64,000 bases of DNA from Notospermus geniculatus (Eukaryota > Nemertea > Pilidiophora > Heteronemertea > Lineidae), in the NCBI GenBank assembly GCA_002633025.1, contig NMRB01000125.1, forward strand, positions 313,983 through 377,982, read 5' to 3'. Under the pieces are notes generated by a model. It saw only the letters and a list, made by a program, of their open reading frames with translations, had not been told where the DNA came from and did not search any database. Of this stretch, positions 43,735-54,480 are shown piece by piece. A program made the translations under genes and the position numbers. Numbering within the stretch: position 1 is the stretch's first letter; every line of letters starts with the position of its first letter.

Positions 43735-44238
43735 TTCGTAAGAACACCGACCGAATCGGACCAAATAAATCGGACTGGATCGGACCGAATCGGGACACTT
43801 TTGCACCGAATCGGAGTTGACTTTGGTTTGGTATGAAGTTTAACAAGTTCTTCTTATGGAATATTATGGAATATCAAGGACAGATATTGCGTATCATCCG
43901 GGAGATAATTGATTTTTTTTGATGAATGAACTCCGATTCTGACTGTTGTTCAAAGCCAGGCTAATGTCAGCAGCTAGTTCCCATATCTGCCGTCAACACA
44001 GTCGTGGCGCTACAATGCTTTTACCGTCTTGATGCGTATTTCAGGCGGTAGATTTCTTACAAAATGCAATGTTAAAATCGAAATTTGCCTTTTATTTTTA
44101 TTTCTAAGTCATTATAATTCATGGTTCTTGCGTTTAAGAAGAAAAATGAATGTTAGTTGATTCCGATTCGGTGACATTATGCTCCGATTCGGTCCGATCC
44201 GGTCCGATTTGGTCCGATCCGGTGTTCTTACGAACCCC
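43735..44238. repeat. palindromic MITE-like element (TCGGACC repeats)
   Basis: The left end GGTTCGTAAGAACACCGACC with repeated ATCGGACC is mirrored by the right end GGTGTTCTTACGAACC with GGTCCGAT repeats. It lies between the LINE and the first ferredoxin exon. Confidence 0.65.
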
Positions 44239-44421
44239 GTACATGTACAGGCTATGTCGCAGTTGAGTCATTAATTAAAAATCAGTTGATTTTCAGAATT
44301 AGCGGACTTCTAGAGTGTGATCTTATCTTCGCTCACTTATGAATTTTTGTCATTAGTTTTGTTGCATTCCAGACACGTCAATATTATTCATTGATGAAAA
44401 ATCACTTATCTTTTTTTCCAG

Positions 44422-44540
44422 ATGTGAGAATTCAGTATCAATGCGTTTTATTGATCGTGATGGAGATCGATTTGCTGTCCCTGCCAAAATTGGAGAGAAT
44501 TTATTGAATGTTGCCATTGATAATAACATTGAGTTAGAAG
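44422..44540 (+). CDS. mitochondrial ferredoxin, alternative exon A (FDX2-like junction)
   Basis: 119 bp between TTTTTTTCCAG and G|GTACCC, phase 2 in and phase 1 out. It encodes the N-terminal beta-grasp half: VSMRFIDRDGDRFAVPAKIG, then ENLLNVAIDNNIELE. Joined to 48801 it gives [17 protein letters not shown], which lacks the Gly-Phe pair of FDX1 and has the spacing typical of FDX2. It has no stops, and the residues usual for this fold (F-x-D-R-D-G, IG-x-N-L-L) are kept. It is interchangeable with exon B because both phases match. The upstream exon with the mitochondrial presequence was not found. Confidence 0.75.
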
Positions 44541-45819
44541 GTACCCAGCTTACCCTCGCCTGCGTGGCATCTAAAATCACTCATGGTTGACTCCATTTTC
44601 ATGAAAATGCAAGACAAATGATCACACCAATAAATGAACAATGTGTGGTTTCACATCACATTCCACTGTAAGGCCATGTAAAAAAATATTTGGTTAATAG
44701 CATCCTTCCAGTTCCAGTTCCACTCTCAATTTTCTGGGGAGGGCAGGAGTTTTAAAAAAAATGTTTTATTGAGTTTGCATGTTTCCATAGTAACCATGAA
44801 ACCTGAGGGAAATTCGAAATGTGGTATGAATTGAAATAAAAACTACTTTCTATCCGTTACCGGTACAACTGTGTTGTTTTATTTAAGCATCCCACCCTAC
44901 AATTTTATCACTCTTGGTGTTTTTTAAAGGTTTTTTGAAAATAAAAACAACAAAAACGTTTTTGAGGAGGGGTGATTTCAATGGCAGGAGGGGATGCTAA
45001 CCAATGTTTTTTTACATGGCCTAATACAGTCTCAAAGCACTTACTCAAATTTGTGTGATGGTTTATTTTATTTTAGTACAGACTTGTTTTGTAGAATGCA
45101 GCCCTCTTTTTCCTTGTGTGTCAAATCAGAGTACATTTACTTGATTGAAACGCATCACAAATGGAGTGTGACATTCTGCATGTTCTGGAAATATCATGCC
45201 TGGAAGCAGCATCTTCCTGTTGTGATGTTTAAAGGACAAAACTATCCTTCCCTTGGAAACTACGCTGTATGCATTGTCAGTCTTCTTTTAAAAAGATATT
45301 GCTTTCCCTTCAAACCATACTGACAAAATCTGACAATTGCAGCAGTGTGTTTTTGTGATACTGTCAGCCTGGTGATTTTAGCTGCCGTCTCTCTTAGTGA
45401 ATGCATAAATAGCAGAGTATACTAGTTCATCTCTGGTCACCAACTTATTGTTGCCAAGATAATCCTGATCAGAAATACATGACTATGAGGGAACCCCAGC
45501 TGTGAGTCTGGAATCATTGTCGAGGACTGATGTGTTGGGTTGAATTGCCCTCTTCACAACTTCAGGCACGAATCAGCAGGTAGTGAGGCAATTGCACACA
45601 TCACATTTGCCCTCTTGGAGAATCTGGTTGTTGGACTGAAAAATTTAACCATACATGTAGCTATCGATAGATACCTTTTATCAGCCATAGATTTAACAGT
45701 AAATCTAGAAAATAGTAGTCTAGACATAAATACTAAAAAGCATAGAAAAAGATTCTCACATGTATAAATCAGGTTGGTTGTGGTTGAACTTGTCTCTCAA
45801 TCATGTACATGTAGTATTG
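44541..45819. other. ferredoxin intron, no further exon
   Basis: Nothing recognised. T-rich and repeat-poor. Confidence 0.4.
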
Positions 45820-45983
45820 GAACCTCTCTAATAAGGACACCTCTGGGACTAACAAATGCTGTCCTTAATTGAGAGGTGTCCTGATTACAGAGGTCAAAAT
45901 GAATAGAATGATCAATTTGGGACTTTGGTGTCCTTAATAGAGGTGTCCTCCTGGCAGAGGTGTCCACTAAGGGAGGTTCCACT
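45820..45983. repeat. palindromic element with GGAACCTC ends
   Basis: GGAACCTCTCTAATAAGGAC at the left pairs with GTCCACTAAGGGAGGTTCC at the right, with several AGGTGTCC repeats between. Confidence 0.6.
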
Positions 45984-46028
45984 GACTGTATATTCATCAA
46001 AAATGTACAAGGCTAAGCGTGCTTATGA

Positions 46029-46495
46029 ATTTTTAGCTCACCTGGTGAGCTATTGTCGTGGGTCTGCGTCCGTCGTCCGTCGTCGTCGTCGTCCGTCGTC
46101 GTCGTCCGTTAGCAGGGCACGTTTCGTAACCGCTGGAGCTATTGATCTGAAACTTGGTACATATATACCCCTAGGTCAGATGACCTACGACACCAAGTTT
46201 CGGTCCGGTTCGACTCTTAGCTTGGCCACCAGGTGGCGGAAACCAAAAACACAAAAAGTGCAATAACTCCTGAACTAATGACTGGATCACCTCCAAATTT
46301 TTATCATAGGTGTATCTACAGAGGGTACATTACATATTTAACGGGTTTTTGATTTGACCTACTTTTCAAGGTCACAGAGGTCAAAGTTCAAAATTTTGCC
46401 TTTTGGTGGCACATTTCGTAACCGCGGGTGCTATTGACCTGAAACTTGGTACATATATACCCCTATGTCAGATGACCTGTGACACCAAGTTTCGG
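46029..46495 (+). repeat. dispersed repeat starting AGCTCACCTGGTGAGC
   Basis: A short palindrome (AGCTCACCTGGTGAGCT) is followed by a (CGTCGTCCGT)n run, then two copies of a GATCTGAAACTTGGTACATA-type segment (about 46144 and 46437). The copy is cut by the N at 46496. This repeat style is common in marine invertebrate genomes. Confidence 0.6.
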
Positions 46496-47353
46496 NGGTA
46501 ATGTTAACATGTATCTTCATCACAAAACTGTGTTCACAGCAGCTGAGCATTTTCAGTGAGAGTGGCATGCAGTTGGGATCATAATATCCCAGGCTTGCCA
46601 AGTTTGTCAGTTTTCCAATTTTTTTCCTCCATCCGAAAAGTATTTATTTTAAGGTACGTTTCCACTACATAGCGAATTCCCCCATGGTTTGCTGTGAGCG
46701 GTGTGGTTTTCACAGGGTTTTGGAGAATCCTTCAATGAAACAATACGTGGCATATTGAGCAATGAAAACCACTTGCCACAAACCACGGAAACGGAGCTCT
46801 ACAAAATCATTCTCTAGTCAGATCAAAATTAAATTACAAATGTAACAAACATATAAAGTCTATCTTGGATGCAGGCTTCGCTTTTGCAGATTTTTCAGCA
46901 TGGCAAGATATTCCATGCTGAGGTTATCGGGGCTTCAGATCATGCACTTCAAAGTGCTTAGAAAACCTGCTAATCCCTGCCAGGATGGTGGAGTGGCAGC
47001 TTGTGTGGGGGTATAGTCCCTGACACTACTTTGAGAGTTGAGAACATGATATTTCAAGAGTGCATAATGCCAATTCCAGCATGTCAGGACATTAATAGCT
47101 ACTCATTAAACAATAAATGTACTGGCAATATTTATGATATGTAGGAGGAAACCAGAGCCCCCGGAGGACACCTACGATGTCGAGGAGAGATCGCCCTCTC
47201 TATCACATAAAGCCACTGACGTGACCCAGGATTGAACCGGTGACCTCATTGGTGGCAGACGTGGATGTTTGCACTGCCCCACCCCAACACTTCCTCAGTT
47301 TTCTTCATGTGACAAACCTTTTGAGCCTTTGCCCAATATTCTTCTGCTTGCAG

Positions 47354-47466
47354 GGTGACCCTCTATTTCATAAATCGTGATGGGAAAAAGATAGAAGTCC
47401 AGGCACCAGTTGGGGACAACTTATTAGACGTCGTCATTGATAATGATATTGATATCGATGGCTTTG
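47354..47466 (+). CDS. mitochondrial ferredoxin, alternative exon B (FDX1-like junction)
   Basis: 113 bp after CTTGCAG, phase 2 in and phase 1 out; the donor is TTTG|GTTTGT, a weak but GT-type site. It encodes VTLYFINRDGKKIEVQAPVG, then DNLLDVVIDNDIDIDGFG. Joined to 48801 it gives [18 protein letters not shown], the classical adrenodoxin (FDX1) junction. The FINRDG and DNLLDVVI motifs match vertebrate FDX1 closely. It shares about half its residues with exon A, so the two arose by exon duplication or by capture from a paralogue. Confidence 0.8.
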
Positions 47467-47618
47467 GTTTGTAAAAATTTTTAACAATAGCCTATTCTTA
47501 TCTGGTTCAATACTTAGTTACAGTAACTCAGTTGTCAGTCCTGGAAAGTGCTCAGCGCAGTTTGAATAATAACACCTTTGTCACCACCCCTCAGTTATCC
47601 ACACTACCGCTCCACCTC

Positions 47619-47647
47619 NNNNNNNNNNNNNNNNNNNNNNNNNNNNN
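47619..47647. other. assembly gap (N)
   Basis: 29 Ns next to a CACACACA tract in the ferredoxin intron. Confidence 0.95.
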
Positions 47648-48349
47648 CACACACACTTGGCCGGAGATTCTCAGGATGCCACTCAGTGTGGTCATTATTG
47701 AATCTTAATGAAATCAAAATTGTACAGAAAATTGCAGTTTGACATGGTATGTAACATACTAAAAGGCAAGATTCAGGGATTGAACACCGCTCAAATCATT
47801 TTATTTCCCCTTCTCTTGTCACATGATTTGAACCAACCAAGCCACTTCGATAAAAATGTATACATGTGTGCTTCAACGCATGAAACAAAGAACAATCCAC
47901 ATCCGGTAACATGCTGCTCAACTGCTGTGCATGCCGAGCTCCCGTGTCGGTTTTCATCAGTCGCACAGTGACTTCAGAGTTGGCGAGGAGTCCAAACACC
48001 AGGGTCCCCTGGATGCTGCTGTGCAACACAATTTTGAATGAATTTCATTCTCCAGTCATTGTCACCTTTGGCATTCTTCGCCATTTATCTGATGGATTTA
48101 ACCGATGTTTGTGTTCTCATTTTCTGAAGACAAGTTTTAACCACACAAAACTTCACAAAACACTGTACTGTTTTGTGCCTCTAAAGTATAATTCCTAGAA
48201 ACCATAGCTGATAACATACTTCTAAAATACTAGTACTTTGCTCATACTTTTTACTTTAACCTATCTCAAGGTCAGAGAAATTGGATGATTTTTCAAACCT
48301 GTTGATTCACACAGTCTTGACTGATCTGACTCTTGAGATGATAGATGTA

Positions 48350-48629
48350 AAGCCGGCACACCAGGGGCGAGGGCGATATTGCATCCCTCTATGTGATCTG
48401 ATTGCCACGGAGCAAAATTTGCTGTTGACGCCAGGTGTGCCCGGACAGCAATCTGTGGAATCTTGTCACCATCGATGATCACCAGATATCAAACTGGTGT
48501 CATTTTGTGGCGAGAGGAACCGCTTGTTGGTGACCATATTACCAACCACCGCACACACTAAAACAAAAATGTCTGCGGGTGGCTGGTGAGAAGATCATTG
48601 GTGATCAGATCGCTTGGTGTGCTGGCCGC
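48350..48629. repeat. palindromic element (GGCACACCAGG family)
   Basis: The left GCCGGCACACCAGG end is mirrored by the right GCTTGGTGTGCTGGC end. Related to 1014-1262. Confidence 0.5.
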
Positions 48630-48800
48630 TTTAGGCCATAGAATTTGCGTCACCTCATAACCTTAAGTACCAGCTAGAATTAGAAGGAGAATATCCTGAG
48701 GTAGATTAGCATAGCGTGCTCGAATAATCCAGGCTCTTCATGTTGTCTCCGACACTGCATGGTCGTCGTTTCTAATAACTCCCAATCTTCCCCTCTGCAG

Positions 48801-48933
48801 GTGCCTGCGAAGGAACCATGGCGTGCTCGACGTGTCATCTCATCTTCAAACAAGCTGATTACGATTCCATCCCAGATAAACCAACAGATGAAGAATTAGA
48901 TATGTTAGATTTAGCATACGGTTTAACAGATAC
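48801..48933 (+). CDS. mitochondrial ferredoxin, exon 3: [2Fe-2S] cluster loop
   Basis: 133 bp, acceptor CTCTGCAG, phase 1 in and phase 2 out, donor GTAAGT. It encodes [17 protein letters not shown], which provides three of the four cluster cysteines (C-x5-C-x2-C). The acidic recognition helix [15 protein letters not shown] follows, the site where reductase and P450 partners dock in adrenodoxins. It is common to both exon A and exon B products. The acidic helix and LAYGLTD are FDX1-type. Confidence 0.9.
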
Positions 48934-49380
48934 GTAAGTTGGAACATTTGTAGTCCATCTCAGGCTGAACTGTTTTAGATTTTGCCTCTCGTTGTTTGCT
49001 CACCTGGTCGGCAAATAAAAAAATGAGAACATGATTTTACCATTTGGCGTGATCTGACCGCCCACCATGAATCTGTTCCATCCTGAGGAAATCAGTAGGC
49101 CTACTGGGGTGCGTGATGGTTTCTGAGACTGCTGAGGGAACTATCACTGACAAGTCGAAAATCTCTCCACTTAAACTTCTGAAACAGGACATCATGAAAG
49201 GTGTGACGTTGCACCACGTTAATCTAGCTTCATGTCCATTTCAATGTCGTTGAACAACCACTATCATTGGCTATCAGAAAGGAGAGTTGGGGAATTGACA
49301 ATTTTCTATATACAGTGTACTAAACATGTACTGGTAATGTGTAATACATGTACCTATATCTCTTTCTACTTCTTTTTCAG

Positions 49381-49474
49381 GTCAAGACTAGGTTGTCAAA
49401 TTTACGTTCGTAAAGATATGGAAGGATGGGAAGTAACTGTACCAGCAGCCGTAGCCGATGCGCGGGAACCTTAA
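49381..49474 (+). CDS. mitochondrial ferredoxin, last exon
   Basis: 94 bp after TTTTTCAG. It completes TSRLGCQIYVRKDMEGWEVT, supplying the fourth cluster cysteine (LGC), and ends VPAAVADAREP then TAA. The product is an electron carrier of the mitochondrial matrix, taking electrons from ferredoxin reductase. The C-terminus is short and ends soon after VADAR, as in FDX1. Confidence 0.9.
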
Positions 49475-49967
49475 CACTGTGCTGACCTATGACTTAGGGA
49501 TATTTTATTGCATCTAAAGAACCATGACTCTAATCAAATATCTTATACATCTAGGCATAAGGAGCAACTGCAAACATTGTAGTACCTAAAAGAGGCAATG
49601 CCACATTCCAGATGTCTAAGGCCGCCGAGTTTACGTAGAGGTGTATGGTATACGGACACACTGGGAAACAAAGGTTTCAGGGTCATGAACCCTTTATTAG
49701 ACAATCATTCGCCAGCGTCTGTGTGTACCTAAACCCTGTCACAATATTTTTCAAACAGAGAAAAATGTATGAGATTCTGTAAAGGGACTGACGAGGTGTC
49801 GGGTTTGCATATGTAGGTGTTCATTGGAAAACTCTCTCTGGGACCTTCCCAATGAACATCTGTTTGATAGTGTTTGGGAAGTTTAGTCCTGACTTTTGAT
49901 TCATATTGTCAAATTTGACAGAATTTGACTACGATGAAAGGGTTAAGGCATTTGAATACCATAAGAA
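49475..49967. other. ferredoxin 3' UTR and downstream spacer
   Basis: No further exon. A degenerate ACGGACACACTGG element piece lies near 49650. I did not find a convincing AATAAA signal. Confidence 0.4.
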
Positions 49968-50092
49968 GGCTGCAATCACATACAGCTACACGGACACACC
50001 GGTTAACAATGGCTTCACAAAGGGCTCACAACCGTGAAGCCGTTGTTAACCGGCGTGTCCATGTAGCATGTAGCTCTATATGATCGCAGCCT
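49968..50092. repeat. palindromic element (GGCTGCAATCACAT ends)
   Basis: Arms contain AGCTACACGGACACACCGG and the mirrored CCGGCGTGTCCATGTAGC. A related pair is at about 51043-51163, and a piece at 3715-3780. Confidence 0.6.
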
Positions 50093-50115
50093 AATGAAAC
50101 TTTCTCCACATGTGA

Positions 50116-50308
50116 TAATAAGCAAGAAGTCAATCTCCAGAATTCACGAATTTTCGACCCCAACCGGGGTCTTTTTCAAGTGGAACTTTACAATCTGAAA
50201 CTCTAGAAAAGTCTTTTCTAGAGTTTCAGATTGTAAAGTTCCACTTGAAAAAGACCCCGGTTGGGGTCGAAAATTTGTGAATTCTGGAGATTGACTTCTT
50301 GCTTATTA
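50116..50308. repeat. near-perfect 96-bp-arm palindrome
   Basis: The sequence from AATAAGCAAGAAGTCAATCT is mirrored to its complement at the right end, with almost no central spacer (centre near 50212, CTAGAAAAG/CTTTTCTAG). It contains CCCCAACCGGGGTC. A one-sided relative lies at 39160-39220. Confidence 0.85.
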
Positions 50309-50309
50309 T

Positions 50310-51410
50310 CATTTTGTGTGTCAATTTTGTGCTATTCTGTATCTTGGATTCTCCACATGTGAAGTGGCGATGTCACCCGTGTTATCCCAATTCCTACACT
50401 TGCAAGTGAATTTATCGAGTTTAATCTGCTCTAACACTGTCTTATGTTGAGCTTGTGTTGCTGTATCATCATAGGGTCAACTTTTGCTAGACTGTACCTC
50501 CTGGCGGGCTCAGTTGATCCTTTCAATCATGAGAATATCTGGTGCTTTATAACAACCTGAGGGAATATCTCGGGACGGTGCTTTAGAAGCATGGTTGTGT
50601 TGTTGGCTTGTCTTTCCTGAGTGGCTAGTTTTGAAAACCATGTGGTTTACACTAGGTGAACATATTGCTCCCAGCTTCTACCAATGTCTGCATCCTTGCT
50701 GTCCCCAGATCTGGATGTTAATTTTGCTGCTGTCAATGGGGTTATCCACTTTGAGGCAGACCATGCGAGAATATGCGTGTGTTTGAACTTTCTGTACACA
50801 CGCGCCACCTATTATTCATGACGATTCAAGGTGTGATTGGCCGTGCTTGGTGAACCGCATCTCTCAAACAATGAGCCTCTATAGGTGTCACCTCTGCTCT
50901 ATAAGTCATCATGTGACCAAATGGATAACCCCATTGAGGGAATGATGAACCGCTTCTTTGTGAATGTAAATTTCTTGTGATAGCCGTTCATGATTGGTGG
51001 ACGTTTTGCTGAGTGTTAACTCTTCTTTATCATCAGTTCAAGGCTGCGATTGCACGGCTACACGGAATACAGACACGCTGGTGAAAAAGGGTTTGTTTGA
51101 CTGTGAAGCCATTCACTGGCGTTTCCGTATAACGTGCAGCTCTATGTAATCACAGCCTTAAAGCGTACTGGTCGTGCCAGTCAAGGTGTCCGAGAAGAAA
51201 ATAAAACGCCGCCATCTTGAATCTATTTATTGCGTACTAAGAATACATTTGTGCATCTGCTGTGGCTTTGCTGCCTTTGAAAAGCATCAGAACACTGTTA
51301 ACTGCAAATCTAAGCTTACCTTGGGATGTAGTCCGCTAAAATACGCAATTTGTGAATTTTGTGGGCCACGAAATTATTCTTCCTGTCAATTTTGACTGCC
51401 ACGACTTGTT
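50310..51410. other. spacer, no gene supported
   Basis: Short open frames at 50595 and 51174 show no family features. A repeat pair of the 49968 type lies at 51043-51163. Confidence 0.4.
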
Positions 51411-51418
51411 CCCTTTAA

Positions 51419-51601
51419 AGCGAATCGAAAGCGAAAAAATTTGATTTAGAAATAGAATTTAAAAGGGGACGAATTTTCAGCAAAAAATGTAAACAAACTT
51501 CTCCAGAATGTGAACAAAGAAATTTTCGTTCATTTTGATTGGCTGAATTTTGTGTTTACAAACACCAGCCAAATGTAAACAAAATCCGCTATCGATTCGC
51601 T
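51419..51601. mobile_element. TTAA-flanked MITE, copy 1
   Basis: TTAA at 51415-51418 and 51602-51605; ends AGCGAATCGA/TCGATTCGCT. Its partner copy is at 52746-52918 in opposite orientation. Confidence 0.65.
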
Positions 51602-51736
51602 TTAACTGTGATTCATGGATTTCCATTGCCGTGTTCACACTAGGGATTTATATCGAATCGTATTCACAATTAAGCTTATTCCAATACGACGCGTCACACT
51701 CAAATCAAAATAGATCACTTTTATTCTGATTTAACC

Positions 51737-52741
51737 CTTTCGCTGCGTATACCCCGCACTGCGGTGGATTCTGATACGTCCTTAAATCGCGTATACCCCG
51801 CACTGCGGTGTATGGGTTTTCCCCGTTTATCTGGACTGCCGTTACTGCTGGCGCCGCCTGTCCTTAGTTGCGTATACTAGACGTGTTTCTCTTTGTAAAT
51901 CGGTATACGATGGCTGAAATGATGGTGGGCTTTCGGCGGGAGGCTCCCTTGCTCTTTGGATGAAGTGGTTGATGAAAATAGCTGCCAGTAATGTCGGGAT
52001 TCTTCGTGATTTTGACGAACAAAGTGAAAGTAAGTTGGAATATTACTCGGGTGACGGATAATTCAGACTTGGAGGAACATTTGGCGGCAAATGCACATCA
52101 GTGTGTAGGGGTAGGTGGTGTAGGGCCCCCCTGGGGTGGGGGGTAGGGGGCAGCACAGAGCATGAGCTTTCTAAATCCTCTGGAAGTGAAAATGACGATG
52201 AAAATGAGCCTAGAAAGGTGCCTTCAGCCTCTCTTGATCATGGGGACTCATCTGACAGTATGAGTGATGGGGTGATGCCAGTGACATGAAAGTGGTGATG
52301 AAGGTCAAGACCAACAACCACGTGTTGGCGCCAAGGGGTGGGCGGGGTTGGGCGGGGTTTTTTTTATAAAAAAGTATGATAAAGTGCAATAACCCAACAA
52401 AATGGTGTTATTTTGTTGGGAACATGATTCTCCAGAGATATAATGAGCAAAAAACAACTTTCCACTGGCAGTTTTGGAAAAAAATGTTTTTTCTTTCATG
52501 TTTTATGAAAAAAAGTGAAATCCAAGATGGCTGCCATGACGTCACGTGACCCACAAAAATTTTGAAACATGCCCAAAACGGATTTTTTCCATAGCCTAAC
52601 CACTCCTCCATAAAGTAACAGTGAAAGAATGATTAGTAAACCTCTTTATGTCCATTTTCTAGCTGGTTTTTAAAATGACATATTTTACCTTAAAAATGGC
52701 TTCAGCATATAGGGTTACAGTAATATTCAGCAGTGAAAGGG
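51737..52741 (+). mobile_element. piggyBac-like element, internally deleted
   Basis: Flanked by TTAA (51733-51736 and 52742-52745), with termini CCCTTTCGCTGC and GCAGTGAAAGGG as inverted repeats. The interior keeps a broken N-terminal transposase-like stretch (ILRDFDEQSE, then SSGSENDDENE at about 52160-52210), acidic as in piggyBac N-termini. There is no DDD core, so it is non-autonomous. Confidence 0.7.
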
Positions 52742-52745
52742 TTAA

Positions 52746-52918
52746 AGCGAATCGATAGTGGATTTTGTTTACATCTGGCTGGTGTTTGTAAACACAAAAT
52801 TCAGCCAATCAAAATTTCTTTGTTGACATTCTAGAGAAGTTTGTTTACATTTTTTCCTGAAAATTTGTCCCCTTTCAAATTCTATTTCTAAATCAAATTT
52901 TTTCGCTTTCGATTCGCT
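52746..52918. mobile_element. TTAA-flanked MITE, copy 2
   Basis: Same family as 51419-51601, inverted. It shares the TTAA at 52742-52745 with the piggyBac-like element; the right TTAA is at 52919-52922. Confidence 0.65.
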
Positions 52919-53134
52919 TTAACGAAACCGGTATTTATATCGGTTTTGATGCGCGTTAGCCAAATCGAAATAATTCTCACGAAACACTTTATTGCGTGTT
53001 GAGTGTGACGCGTTTTGTTTCGCATCAAAATCGGTTTAGTTGTAGTGTGACCCGACCCGGCGTAACCAAATCAAATTCCGTATTTCGATTTACGGAAACC
53101 GATTTTGATGCGCAATAGGTGTGAACGCAGCATA

Positions 53135-53367
53135 TACTGTAAAGCAGGAAAATTTCGCGTGCAGGAAATTTTCGCGAATTTCGCGAGAGTGTATGAGTCG
53201 CGAAAATTTCCTGTCGCGAATATAAATACACGCAAGTGATAAATATGGTCCGTGAAAAAAAACCCTGAAAAAATGGCAGAGACTCGCGAAAATATCCTGC
53301 CACGGATATGTCTATAATTCTTGATGCGCGAAAATTTCCAGCCGCGAAATTATCTTGCTTTACAGTA
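53135..53367. mobile_element. MITE with TACTGTAAAGC ends
   Basis: TACTGTAAAGCA at the left and TGCTTTACAGTA (one mismatch) at the right. The inner part is built of GCGAAAATTTCC repeats in both orientations. Confidence 0.6.
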
Positions 53368-53369
53368 AT

Positions 53370-53880
53370 GAATCACAGCCTTTAACCAGTAACGTTCCGA
53401 CCTAAAATTTCGCCAGCGGTATGACGTTGCACAATCAGTACAGTCACATTTCAAGGTAAATCAACGAAGGCGGGACACAGGGCAGCTGGACTGAAACTGC
53501 CTGCCGTTTTCTTTCAAATTCGTCGTAAGCAGCAATTGAGCGACATGAAACTTGTGATGCACACATTTGACGGAGATTTAAACTGAAGCTGATGTACGGA
53601 TTTCAGTAAGAAACTGGGAAAACATAGAGTGGATGTACCTCTTTCACATCGTGCAAGAATTTGTGTCGTTGATGAGACAGACGGCAACCGAAAATGTGCG
53701 GATTTTTTGCGCGCGTGACATCATCGTGACGTTGGCGGAATTTCAGGTCGGGACGTTGGCTGTGACCTAAGTAGGCATTGCATTAATACGGCATGATTTA
53801 TAACTAATTGTGATACTGTTCTATCAGTATGTAGTTTCTGGAATGTAATTTTAGTAATGGAATAATAAACAGTATTATAT
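53370..53880. other. spacer, no feature supported
   Basis: Nothing recognised before the hAT terminus. Confidence 0.4.
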
Positions 53881-54207
53881 ACAAGGCTGGAAATAATTTT
53901 TTTCACCCTCGGAGTGAATTTGCTAATCAAATATTGTATTTGTGTAGCAGTTTTTGAAATTGGTTAGCAACTTTTTCCATCCAAAAAATGTAGCAAGGAA
54001 ATCACAAGAAAAATATGTTTGGGTAAAAACGTTAAAAATTCTTTATTTACTTAAAATTTTGAATGTGAACTAAAAATATTTGAAACAAATAAAAACATGT
54101 AATACTGAACTAGAACTCCACACTCTGACTTAGTCTCTGCCCCTATGGCCATTGGCTGCCGAACTCATCTAGGCCTAACAGTGAATAACTACAGCTCTGC
54201 AGAAAGA

Positions 54208-54480
54208 TTAGCTAGCAGCAGGTAATGGTTCACCATCTGGTCTCCTTGTGGTTGAAAAGAAAACCTTCGTTGCATTTCTACTAGAGAACTGTGCAGGAGG
54301 AGGTCCCTCCTTCTTTATTCTTACTAGGGCCTCAAGTGTTGGGGTTGTCAGGCTGCATTTAAAATCTGTCTTAATCTTATTGACACAACTGAAACACCTC
54401 TCTACAATAGCATTTGACATAGGAATGACCCTGAGTATGTTGACAAGATGTTTCAAGTGAGGAAAGTGCTTGTCGTACAT
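54208..54480 (-). pseudogene. hAT transposase C-terminal dimerisation domain, frameshifted
   Basis: The frame reads HFPHLKHLVNILRVIPMSNA, then ERCFSCVNKIKTDFKCSL, TTPTLEALVRI and a short tail. This is the hAT C-terminal dimerisation motif. It overlaps the stop of the main frame as TAATG and is one base out of frame with it. The two parts together match a normal family protein, so a single-base loss or gain separates them. Confidence 0.8.
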
